From: Spirochaetota bacterium
Lineage (GTDB): Bacteria; Spirochaetota; Leptospiria; Turneriellales; Turneriellaceae
Assembly (NCBI GenBank): GCA_963205035.1
Contig: CAUJII010000188.1
Span: 1-13,461, forward strand
Direction of reading: 5' to 3'
Length of the DNA stretch: 13,461 nt
The translations under genes and the position numbers were made by a program. Below the pieces are notes generated by a model. That model was not told the origin of the DNA. It made no database searches and saw only the letters and a list, made by a program, of their open reading frames with translations. This document shows, piece after piece, positions 6,501 to 13,049 of this stretch (positions within the stretch are counted from its first letter, which is position 1; each line of letters starts with the position of its first letter).

Positions 6501-6614
6501 CGAACAGGGAATTTGCAGCGCGCCGAGGCTATCTTAAAGGAACTCGAACGTATCGATAACACGCTCACGAGTATTTCTCTATTAAAGAGGAAACTCGCAG
6601 ATGCGGCGGTATAG
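3519..6614 (+). CDS. Membrane sensor with HAMP, SpoIIE/PP2C phosphatase and TPR domains
   Basis: The product is 1031 aa. The N-terminal ~260 residues hold about eight hydrophobic spans. Residues ~262-495 are soluble and probably face the periplasm as a sensor loop. A last span (~499-519) leads to a HAMP domain (~522-576, with the P527 turn and DELGFMARSFNRM), a short coiled coil (~578-612) and a PP2C/SpoIIE phosphatase domain (~630-865). Metal-binding acidic residues are visible: D656 in DIGGD, D677 in NADAMGKS, D809 in GSDG and D859/D860 in DDLSLM. The C-terminus (~880-1000) has TPR-like helices (YYQTHDYEKAARYAQDY). In this family the phosphatase dephosphorylates an anti-sigma-antagonist protein and so drives partner switching; no such partner is in the window. 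TTG at 3513 is an alternative start, but ATG at 3519 is preferred. No Shine-Dalgarno is visible. The gene stands alone. Confidence 0.85.
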   Translation: MSALYPNYFFIGALLTFIFLLYVVFLIWRIQNRSLASKHLMIAMILAALFNLSYVVTHGIYTLPNAVTRWVNFYTAMSAGLHLSIFFHAFPTVRSRKVIRYTLWIGYATVFASCGYLAYAMANSPYYYLFNSHFWDSDSLPAQKLVSFAIVLHFVHFIVIGVWRGFKEHGEERSGIWTMAFAFLFATIPPAILQVLSRDNLVARSTFMTTTVIFNLVGYFVAIVVFINITKDKTSLLGRITGITLLTVLLLFQSVAYYWMHFTEESFDKVRAAEVRESYSEGKKPKEAVLEVIYDYAQKKMLTPVEPTYASAAQIQRDASALYLVHTLLSLAPKPDWKTQAKLSVGTIEEFSPIQAAYLQKILEKESVTSGKDFVDAVFALRSQQLYQQAKLHQMTLNEFSKNLPKTLAKLEKNFPGFSESTNSRLAALSPEEQRQKISDALTPWRAEGERLYRGNIYFREKFPAHFVSFSFVDVQKHVVVEVAYPYLLYREAIAEQAWILVLIILTAYAIIVLGFSLFFRGALMKPVNSIVEGLKEINRNNFDVRVRARVEDELGFMARSFNRMARSIKVGRLRLQKYAEGLEEKVKERTQELETTLTDVRALKQQQDGDYFLTTLLLKPLGVNAVESAHFGIETFVKQKKTFDFRHWSRDIGGDINISHTIDLYGKKHIVLINADAMGKSIQGAGGALVLGSVFHTIIERTQATEAMRQISPERWLKNAFLELHRVFESFDGSMLVSGFFALIDENTGLMYHLLAEHPRAVLYRDGKASFLENDRMLRKLGTTGVVGTLGVATTQLEPGDVLFLGSDGRDDIILGVDEFGGRIINEDENLFLHLVENADGKIEDIVRAMEAMGEIMDDLSLMRIEHFREEHPVKRPFDYESVFSGVKRDIREGNTPHAIGRIEAYLKQDTFYPQAIKNLAQIYYQTHDYEKAARYAQDYLWLKPADAEFVYFAGLCFRRIKDYSRAIDLCERLRLREIPLAKNLALLCDLYIRTGNLQRAEAILKELERIDNTLTSISLLKRKLADAAV

Positions 6615-6661
6615 ATTCGATTTCGCAATCGCGCCCGCCGTGGAAAATTAAGGAGACAATC

Positions 6662-6713
6662 GATGGCGGGGTCGGACGGCTTTCTCTTCGAGAGATAAGA
6701 TGTAGCCGCCATC
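6662..6713. terminator. Stem-loop between convergent genes, possible terminator
   Basis: GATGGCGG (6662-6669) can pair with CCGCCATC (6706-6713), and inside it TCTCT/AGAGA (6683-6687 / 6691-6695) closes on TCG. It lies in the 98-nt gap between the 3' ends of the phosphatase gene and the beta-helix gene, the expected place for a bidirectional terminator. There is no T tract, so Rho-independent function is doubtful. Confidence 0.35.
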
Positions 6714-8563
6714 TACTCGCACGCCTGATAGCTCGGCAGGGTGGCCGCCCCAACGCAGTTGGGGTCGGTCGGCACTGCGCAGCACAAGGGCCACGCAGCC
6801 GTTGCGTTGGTTGTGAGCGTAGGCTTTGCCGCCTGCGTGGTTTCACACAAATTGCTTGCAACTGCCTCGCAGCTTGTCGCGGCATAGACAGCCCCCCACC
6901 AGTTATCTTTTACCGTATAGTTAGCATCTTCTGCATTATGAAGCGCATTCAAGGGGCCCGCAGCACTCGTTTTGCGCGTGCCCACAAAATTATTGCGTTG
7001 AAACGTAAAGCCGGTATTCGGTGTGTTCTCTAGATAGATGGCTCCACCCCCTGAAGCTGCCCAGGTATTTTTGAAATGGTTCCCTGCGATTGTGACGCTC
7101 TTGGGATACGGACCAATCGCAATCGCTCCGCCATAGGCACTGCCGCCTGATTGGACATACGAGCCATAAAACGAGTTATTCGTAATGCTCAACGGGCTAG
7201 AACTCGTTCTCGCAACATAAATGGCGCCGCCTTGCCCGTCGGCTGCACTAGTATTTGCCCGCGTATTGATAAATACATTGTCGCTGATCGTAGTTGCCGT
7301 GGAAGGATTGGTTGTATAAATTGCTCCTCCGTACCCCCCGGCATACGTGTTCTTGAAAATATTATTGGAAATGGTCGGTGCCGCCGAACTACCGTAGTCA
7401 TAGATTGCCCCGCCATAGCCAGAGACCGTATCTGCATGCGTCGTTTCAAAAGTATTGTTTTTTATGACAAAACCTACGATACTATAGCTTGAAATGCAAC
7501 CGCCCAAATTGTTTGTCTTCGTCCCACTAAAATAGTTATTCTTGATAAAATGCATTTTGCTTCCGCCACTCAAACCGATGCAGGGCCCACCCTTGTCGCT
7601 GTGCGCATCGTAGATGGAGTTAGCAAAAAATGTTGATTGTTCGGCGGTTTCCACGGAGAATGCGCCGCCGATACCATTCGACAAATTTCTTGCGTTCACG
7701 CTCGTGTTCAATTTTGCGTAGAGATGCGTATTTGTCATGTAAACGTCTCCCGCGCCGCCACCACAGTTTGTTTTCAGATTATTTACAAAGATACTCGATT
7801 TAACAACAACCCAATCGCTGGCAGATGGCCCCTCAATATGTATACCACCGGCGCTATTAGCGCAATCGCCATACCAACTATTACGAAAGGTCGAGCTATC
7901 AACATAAACCGAACGCGCGGTCTTTAGTCCGGTTTTCGCGTATTCCACGACCGAATACGCGAGACTTGATCCTTGCGTGCCTTTGGTTTCGCTCACAGCC
8001 TCGCCTGCAATCGTCGATACATTCGGGTTGCTGTTGATGGCATCACTCGCAACCACCACGCCCAGCCATGCCGGTACGACCGGGGTTACCGCCGACGACG
8101 TAAAAATAATCGGCAGGGCCGCGGTGCCTTCGCTCACAAGCTGCGCATTTTGTCCGATTGTAAGTTTACGGTTTGCGCCGAAGAGTATCACCACCCCGGG
8201 TTCGATCGTGAGCGTTACGGTTAGGCTCGGATTAGAAATGGTCGCGTCGCTGCCGGCCAAGCAATAAGGGCTACTCGCATACGCAAGCGTCGTATCGGCT
8301 GTCATCGTGATCGGCATTGCGGTGCAATTCTTTAGAGAAACAGTCGTGACGGCTTCTTTGATTAGCTCGGCTAAACTGTTGCGTACTTCGACTTTATATT
8401 TGTACGTGTTGCCTAAGGCGAGCGTTACATCGTTGTCGACGCCTGAAGTCGCAGGCGCAGCGACTGCCGTCAAAAAAGTAAATACATTCGGCGCCGTCTC
8501 GCGGTAAATTTTGTAGCTCACTGCATCTTTGGGAGGTGTCCATGAAATCCGCACGGCATCCAT
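6713..8563 (-). CDS. 5'-truncated FN3 plus right-handed beta-helix surface protein (probable pseudogene)
   Basis: From the only ATG the product is 616 aa. Residues 1-~85 form most of a fibronectin type III domain (VRISWTPPKDAVSYKIYRE ... YKYKVEVRN). Residues ~95-560 are a right-handed parallel beta-helix with an irregular coil repeat, seen as GGAIY...TISNNIF, GGAIY...TISDNVF, GGAIY...SITNNSF and GGAIY...FQRNNF. A Cys-rich tail follows (WWG, CCAVPTDPNC). Such proteins are secreted or surface-exposed in spirochaetes, but no signal peptide or lipobox is present. The frame stays open for 26 more codons to a TAA at 8642-8644 with no ATG, GTG, TTG or CTG. Those codons look like real coding sequence: they supply the first FN3 strand region and VDVNNDGTMD, a calcium-loop pattern that runs across the ATG. 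The bacterioferritin gene starts 62 nt beyond the stop, so the missing 5' end was probably lost by rearrangement. Original role: perhaps adhesion or polysaccharide binding. Confidence 0.75.
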   Translation of the reverse strand: MDAVRISWTPPKDAVSYKIYRETAPNVFTFLTAVAAPATSGVDNDVTLALGNTYKYKVEVRNSLAELIKEAVTTVSLKNCTAMPITMTADTTLAYASSPYCLAGSDATISNPSLTVTLTIEPGVVILFGANRKLTIGQNAQLVSEGTAALPIIFTSSAVTPVVPAWLGVVVASDAINSNPNVSTIAGEAVSETKGTQGSSLAYSVVEYAKTGLKTARSVYVDSSTFRNSWYGDCANSAGGIHIEGPSASDWVVVKSSIFVNNLKTNCGGGAGDVYMTNTHLYAKLNTSVNARNLSNGIGGAFSVETAEQSTFFANSIYDAHSDKGGPCIGLSGGSKMHFIKNNYFSGTKTNNLGGCISSYSIVGFVIKNNTFETTHADTVSGYGGAIYDYGSSAAPTISNNIFKNTYAGGYGGAIYTTNPSTATTISDNVFINTRANTSAADGQGGAIYVARTSSSPLSITNNSFYGSYVQSGGSAYGGAIAIGPYPKSVTIAGNHFKNTWAASGGGAIYLENTPNTGFTFQRNNFVGTRKTSAAGPLNALHNAEDANYTVKDNWWGAVYAATSCEAVASNLCETTQAAKPTLTTNATAAWPLCCAVPTDPNCVGAATLPSYQACE

Positions 8564-8657
8564 TGTGCCGTCGTTATTGACGTCGACGGGGACAGCCGAG
8601 ATTGGAAAATCGACCGAAGGTCCTTTCCTGGCGTTTTGAGTTTAGTCTTAGAACTCG

Positions 8658-8685
8658 CTTGCCACTTTTTACTGGCCACGGCAAG
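8658..8685. promoter_or_regulatory. Dyad upstream of bacterioferritin, possible operator
   Basis: CTTGCC (8658-8663) and GGCAAG (8680-8685) are inverted repeats separated by 16 nt, ending 20 nt before the bacterioferritin ATG. Iron genes are often controlled by Fur-type regulators binding such dyads, but this does not resemble a Fur box and the call is weak. Confidence 0.2.
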
Positions 8686-8705
8686 TCAAGACCCAACAAA
8701 AGCCC

Positions 8706-9182
8706 ATGAAAGGCGATAGCAAGGTCATTGAATTCTTAAACAAACACCTCAAAAACGAACTCACGGCGATTAACCAGTATTTTCTCCACGCAAAGATTTT
8801 GAAAAACTGGGGACTCGGCAAACTCGCAGACTACGAACAGAAAGAATCGATCGAAGAGATGAAGCATGCCGACAGCCTCATGGAACGCATTCTCTTTCTC
8901 GAAGGCCACCCGAACCTACAAGACATCGGCGCTCTCAAAATCGGCGAAAGTGTCGAAGAAATTATCCAATGCGATTTGGCGATGGAACTTGCAGTGCTCC
9001 CCCTTCTGAAAGACGCGGTTCAATATTGCGAGTCTATCAGAGACTTCGGCTCACGCGACCTCTTTGTGCAAATTCTGCGTTCTGAAGAAGGCCACATCGA
9101 CTTCTTAGAAACCCAACTCGACTTGATTAAAAATATGGGAGTTCAAAACTACATCCAACTGCAAACACCTGCAGCGGGTTAG
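8706..9182 (+). CDS. bfr: Bacterioferritin
   Basis: This 158-aa protein assembles into a 24-subunit haem-containing shell that oxidises Fe(II) and stores iron in the cytosol. The length equals the usual one, and all di-iron ferroxidase ligands are in canonical positions: E18, E51, H54, E94, E127 and H130, with Y25 beside the site. The haem ligand M52 is present within ESIEEMKHAD. The sequences INQYFLHAK, LFLEGHPNLQD and SEEGHIDFLETQLDLI are family signatures. This is therefore an active subunit of the haem-binding type. The ATG at 8706 gives the standard MKGDSKVI start, but no Shine-Dalgarno precedes it. It ends 19 nt from the 3' end of metG, which is convergent. Confidence 0.97.
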   Translation: MKGDSKVIEFLNKHLKNELTAINQYFLHAKILKNWGLGKLADYEQKESIEEMKHADSLMERILFLEGHPNLQDIGALKIGESVEEIIQCDLAMELAVLPLLKDAVQYCESIRDFGSRDLFVQILRSEEGHIDFLETQLDLIKNMGVQNYIQLQTPAAG

Positions 9183-9201
9183 GAAATCCCACTAAACAAA
9201 T

Positions 9202-10734
9202 TTATTCGGCGCTTTCTAAGCGCTGAAAAAATATCGGCCACGTTTCTAATTTTTGTGCCGCCAGCGTAACCTCTTCCAAACTCTCGGGAAACTCTTGCGC
9301 TGACTCAACCTTGAGGAGCGTCAAAAATTCGGCCGATTTTTCTGGAAGAACAGGCCTCAGGTACAAAAGCACCGCAGCAATCGCCTGAGCCAGAGTATTC
9401 AAAAGCGCAGCACACTCGGGCATATTCTCTTTTGCAAGAGCCCAGGGTTTGAAATCGTCGACTACCTTGTTGAGCAGACGAATTACAACAAAAACCGACT
9501 CAATCGCATTATGGAATTCAAAGTTCTCGAAATAGCGCAGATAGTCGCCCCGGAGCGTTTTGAGCGCGGCATCGATAGCCCCTCTACTCGAATGCGGTGG
9601 CGCACTGGGGTTCGGGCCGCAGTCGTATTTCTTGAGCATCGAGAGAGTCCGTTGCACGAGGTTCCCCAAGTCGTTCGCCAAGTTTGCGTTGAGACGGTTC
9701 ATCATTATCTCTTCTGAAAAACGGGCGTCGGAACCGAAATTCATTTCGCGCATTAAGAAAAATCGGAGTGCATCGTTTCCGAGTTTGTCGGCTAAGTCCA
9801 AGGGATCCTTTGCGTTGCCGAGAGACTTCGACATCTTCTGGTTTGCAAACCCCAGCCAATAGCCGTGCACAACGAGACGCTTGAAAACGGGAATCTTCGC
9901 AGCCATGAGCATCGTCGGCCAATAGACGCCGTGTGGCTTTAAGATATCCTTCGCAATCATGTGGTGCGCCTCCGCCCACCACGGCTCAAAATTTGGCGTG
10001 CCATAGCCAATCGCGGTAACGTAGTTAATCAACGCATCGAACCAAACATAGGTGACGTAGTTCTTGTCAAACGGCAGCTCGATGCCCCAGGTGAGGCGCG
10101 TCTTGGGTCTCGAAATCGAAAGGTCTTCGCCGTTTTTGATGAGCTCGTCGATTGTTCCCAAGACTTCGTTAAAGTAACCCTCAGGAGAAATTTGCGAAGG
10201 GTTCTTCAAGAGAGCTTCTTTCCATTGCGGCAAATATTTCTGCATGCGGAAAAAATAATTTTTTTCAGAGATGACTTCGGGTTTCTTTAGATGCGTCGCA
10301 CATTCACCTTTTTCATTCAGTTCTTTGTCTGTCAGGTATCTCTCGCAGCCAAAGCAATAGTTACCCGTGTATTCACCGGCGTATATATCCCCCGCATCAA
10401 AAATTTTTTGCAGAATGGCTTGAACGACAACACGGTGCCGCTCTTCTGTAGTCCGGATAAAGTCGTCGGGGGTAAGTCCCAATTTTTTCCAGGCATCTCG
10501 AAATTCGCGAGAGATGACGTCGCAATACGCAGCAGGCGTCTTGCCCTCTGCAGCCGCTGCCTTCACAATTTTGTCGCCGTGCTCGTCGGTTCCCGTTAGA
10601 AAAAAAACATCATTGCCTTTGAGGCGCTCGAAGCGCGCCCACGTGTCGCATGCAATCGTCGTGTAGGCATGCCCAATGTGGGGCTTTGCATTCACATAAT
10701 AGATGGGGGTTGTGATAAATTTTTTAGTACGCAT
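9202..10734 (-). CDS. metG: Methionyl-tRNA synthetase
   Basis: This enzyme charges tRNA-Met, including the initiator, with methionine using ATP. The product is 510 aa with the class I signatures HIGH (H19-H22, in NAKPHIGHAYTT) and KMSKS (residues 300-304, in NQKMSKSLGNAKDP). A zinc knuckle is visible as C127-x2-C130-x14-C145-x2-H148. FFLTGTDEHG (substrate region) and the helical anticodon-binding domain (~355-510) follow. It is the short form with no C-terminal EMAP-II-like dimerisation domain. The start at 10734 (MRTKKFITTPIYYV) is chosen because it begins just before the conserved catalytic fold; an in-frame ATG at 10824 would overlap the upstream gene by 59 nt and add 30 unconserved residues. 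The gene begins 31 nt after the ATPase stop, so it is probably in the same transcription unit. Confidence 0.96.
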   Translation of the reverse strand: MRTKKFITTPIYYVNAKPHIGHAYTTIACDTWARFERLKGNDVFFLTGTDEHGDKIVKAAAAEGKTPAAYCDVISREFRDAWKKLGLTPDDFIRTTEERHRVVVQAILQKIFDAGDIYAGEYTGNYCFGCERYLTDKELNEKGECATHLKKPEVISEKNYFFRMQKYLPQWKEALLKNPSQISPEGYFNEVLGTIDELIKNGEDLSISRPKTRLTWGIELPFDKNYVTYVWFDALINYVTAIGYGTPNFEPWWAEAHHMIAKDILKPHGVYWPTMLMAAKIPVFKRLVVHGYWLGFANQKMSKSLGNAKDPLDLADKLGNDALRFFLMREMNFGSDARFSEEIMMNRLNANLANDLGNLVQRTLSMLKKYDCGPNPSAPPHSSRGAIDAALKTLRGDYLRYFENFEFHNAIESVFVVIRLLNKVVDDFKPWALAKENMPECAALLNTLAQAIAAVLLYLRPVLPEKSAEFLTLLKVESAQEFPESLEEVTLAAQKLETWPIFFQRLESAE

Positions 10735-10765
10735 TCTGGTTCTGTTTTTTGAGATTGAGACACGC

Positions 10766-13048
10766 CTACAACTCATGCACGACGAAGGACTCACTATCCT
10801 TAAATTCATCTCTGAGCAAGGCAACCAAAGCCACTTCTTTTGTCATAAGCACTAACTGCATTTTGCTTTCCTCGACAAAAGAGCGAATAAAATGCACGGC
10901 ATGGCTTTGCCTCGAAAGATCGAAACTCGCAAACGGCTCGTCGAGGAGAAGAATCCCCTCCCCCTCGTTTCGGGTCTTGAGTGCAAACGCCAAACGCGCA
11001 GCCAAATAGAATGCGCTGACAGTTGCCGTCGAAACATGCTCCAACGCGCGCAGAGAACCCGAACTCTCTTGAACGACAATTTTTTTCTGATCGAAAGCAT
11101 TGAGTACAATGTTACGGTTTTCAGGAAAGAGCTGTCCATAGAAGCGCGAAATTTCACCGCTCAAGTTTTCAAAAATATCTGACTGCTCGCTCTGGAGGCT
11201 TTCAAAGATGTTACCGGCGAGTGCCGCCGCTTGGACATCCATATCAAATTTTTCGATCTGCTCCTCAAGCTCTGAAATATTTTTTTGTACATCGTACAGC
11301 TCCTGCGGTAGCGTGGCCATCCGCACGCTATACGCTCCGCTGTCTTTCGAGACGAGAGCTTGCGCTGATGTGCTTTGCGCACGCAGAGAAGCAAGACTCT
11401 TTTCTTGCAAGTCTTGGTCTCTCTTGAGTCTCGTCTCCTCTGCTTCTGAAAGCGACTCTTCGGTGATTTCTTTTTCTAACTGGACCACTTTAGTTTGCAG
11501 TTCGACTTGCCACGACTTTGTATCGCGCTCTTCTGCAAATTCTTTGTTCTCACTCAAACGCCGCCGTACTTTTTCGCGCTCTTGAACGCTCGCCTCATAA
11601 CGCCGTCTCTGTTCTTTATACTCCTCAAGAGATCCAACCGCTTGCGCTATAAGCCACGCGTGGATTGCTTTCTCTGCCGCTTCTTTTTTCGACGTGTAGT
11701 CTTCAAATTGCGCACGCAACGAATGGAGCATCGTCTTACGCTCCTTCAGACTCTCCTGTATCTGCAGAAGCTCTGCTCGCGCTTGGTCGTGCGCATTGCG
11801 GCATTTTTGCAGCTCTTCGAGAACGCCGTCGAGAGTTTCGCTTTGCAGCGCACTCGCCGTACTGTTTCGCCACGAATCGCGGATGCGGCTTAGGAGAGTC
11901 CTATCTAAACCTTCGTCAAAAAATACTTCGCTCCGCTTGCGGTGTGAAATTTTTAACGTAAACCCGGCGGCGAGTAGCAGGATACTTGCAGGTATCCACG
12001 CAGGAATTGAAACGTCGAGAAATCCCACACCAGAAAAGACGGCCAACGAAAGAAGAGAAAGTGCCACCGCGAGCGCTAAGAGCGGCTTTTGAAAAAATGA
12101 CTGGATGACTTCTTTCTTAACAGCGCGTCCGGCAGAGATTTCCTTCTGGAGCTTTTCGGCAAGGAGCGCATTTTCACGTAGTATGGCTAAACGGCTCTCT
12201 TTCTCTTCAGATTGCAGTCTCTGTTTTTCAGAGCTTTCTTGTAACGCCTTCATCTCGCCGACAGTGCGGTCGAGTTTTTGTGTAAACACGGCTATCTTTT
12301 TCTCGTCGGTCTCGATGGAATGCGACGTATCGTTTGCATAACGCGCAAGGCGTTGGATTTTTTTCTCTAACGCTTCGCTCTCGTGTAAGTCTTGAAGCAG
12401 AGAAAGACACCGCTTCCTCTCCAGGATTTTTTGTTGTACCGAGAGCCTCTCGCGAATAGCCGCTAAATTCGATTCGCCCTCTCGAATTTTTTGATCGATG
12501 CCCTTGAGTGCTTCAGCGCCTTTTTGAATCGCATTTTCTTTCTTCAAATATTCTTCGCGTTCGTGGATAAGTACCACGAGTTTTTCTTTGACCCTTTTAA
12601 GCTGTATCTCAGCAGCATTCTTTTCTTTGACGTGCTTGCGCGTCCCTTTCGTGTCGGCCTTCTCTTTTAACTTATTTAAGATACGCTGCGGGTCTAAACC
12701 GCCTGAGAAAATGGCAGTCTTGATTGCTTCTGCCCACTTCGCATTTTTTGAAAAAGCGATTTCAATATTTCCCGTCCGTACCGAATAAATATTTGAGAAC
12801 TCATCGAGATCCACCGACCACGGCTTATTTTCAAACACGAGCTCGGCTTCGCGCTCTTCGCCGTAGCGGTCTTTGAGTCTCTTGCCCTCGCTCGTCGCAC
12901 CCGATGGCTCTGCAAGCGTCTGACAAAACGCATCGAGAAGCGTCGTCTTGCCCGCCTCGTTGGGCCCATAGAAAACAGTCACGCTTGCGAGAGAAAAATC
13001 TTTGCGCTGGAACTTTCCAAAATTACCGAGCTTTAATTCTTTGATCAT
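10766..13048 (-). CDS. SMC/Rad50-like ATPase of the YhaN type
   Basis: The product is 760 aa. The N-terminus has IKELKLGNFGKF and a Walker A motif GPNEAGKTT (28-36). Long coiled coils cover about 140-310 and 390-620. Between them lie two hydrophobic segments (~322-340 and ~350-368) where Rad50/SbcC proteins carry a zinc hook; no CxxC is present. The C-terminal lobe has an altered ABC signature (EHVSTATVSAFYLAARLAFA) and Walker B ILLLDEPFASFD with D703/E704. This matches B. subtilis YhaN and related AAA_23/AAA_27 proteins, which pair with the nuclease YhaO. A role in ATP-driven processing of DNA ends, possibly at the membrane, is inferred. The start at 13048 comes one base after the stop of the upstream partner; a longer frame from 13141 would run back over that gene. 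No clear Shine-Dalgarno, so translation is probably coupled. Confidence 0.82.
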   Translation of the reverse strand: MIKELKLGNFGKFQRKDFSLASVTVFYGPNEAGKTTLLDAFCQTLAEPSGATSEGKRLKDRYGEEREAELVFENKPWSVDLDEFSNIYSVRTGNIEIAFSKNAKWAEAIKTAIFSGGLDPQRILNKLKEKADTKGTRKHVKEKNAAEIQLKRVKEKLVVLIHEREEYLKKENAIQKGAEALKGIDQKIREGESNLAAIRERLSVQQKILERKRCLSLLQDLHESEALEKKIQRLARYANDTSHSIETDEKKIAVFTQKLDRTVGEMKALQESSEKQRLQSEEKESRLAILRENALLAEKLQKEISAGRAVKKEVIQSFFQKPLLALAVALSLLSLAVFSGVGFLDVSIPAWIPASILLLAAGFTLKISHRKRSEVFFDEGLDRTLLSRIRDSWRNSTASALQSETLDGVLEELQKCRNAHDQARAELLQIQESLKERKTMLHSLRAQFEDYTSKKEAAEKAIHAWLIAQAVGSLEEYKEQRRRYEASVQEREKVRRRLSENKEFAEERDTKSWQVELQTKVVQLEKEITEESLSEAEETRLKRDQDLQEKSLASLRAQSTSAQALVSKDSGAYSVRMATLPQELYDVQKNISELEEQIEKFDMDVQAAALAGNIFESLQSEQSDIFENLSGEISRFYGQLFPENRNIVLNAFDQKKIVVQESSGSLRALEHVSTATVSAFYLAARLAFALKTRNEGEGILLLDEPFASFDLSRQSHAVHFIRSFVEESKMQLVLMTKEVALVALLRDEFKDSESFVVHEL

Positions 13049-13049
13049 T

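Noticed and set aside
7151..8267. Plus-strand open frames inside the beta-helix gene
   Set aside because: They are antisense shadows of a repetitive coding sequence with no independent support.
10735..10824. 30-residue N-terminal extension of metG
   Set aside because: It would overlap the upstream ATPase gene and has no similarity to MetRS; the start at 10734 fits the family.
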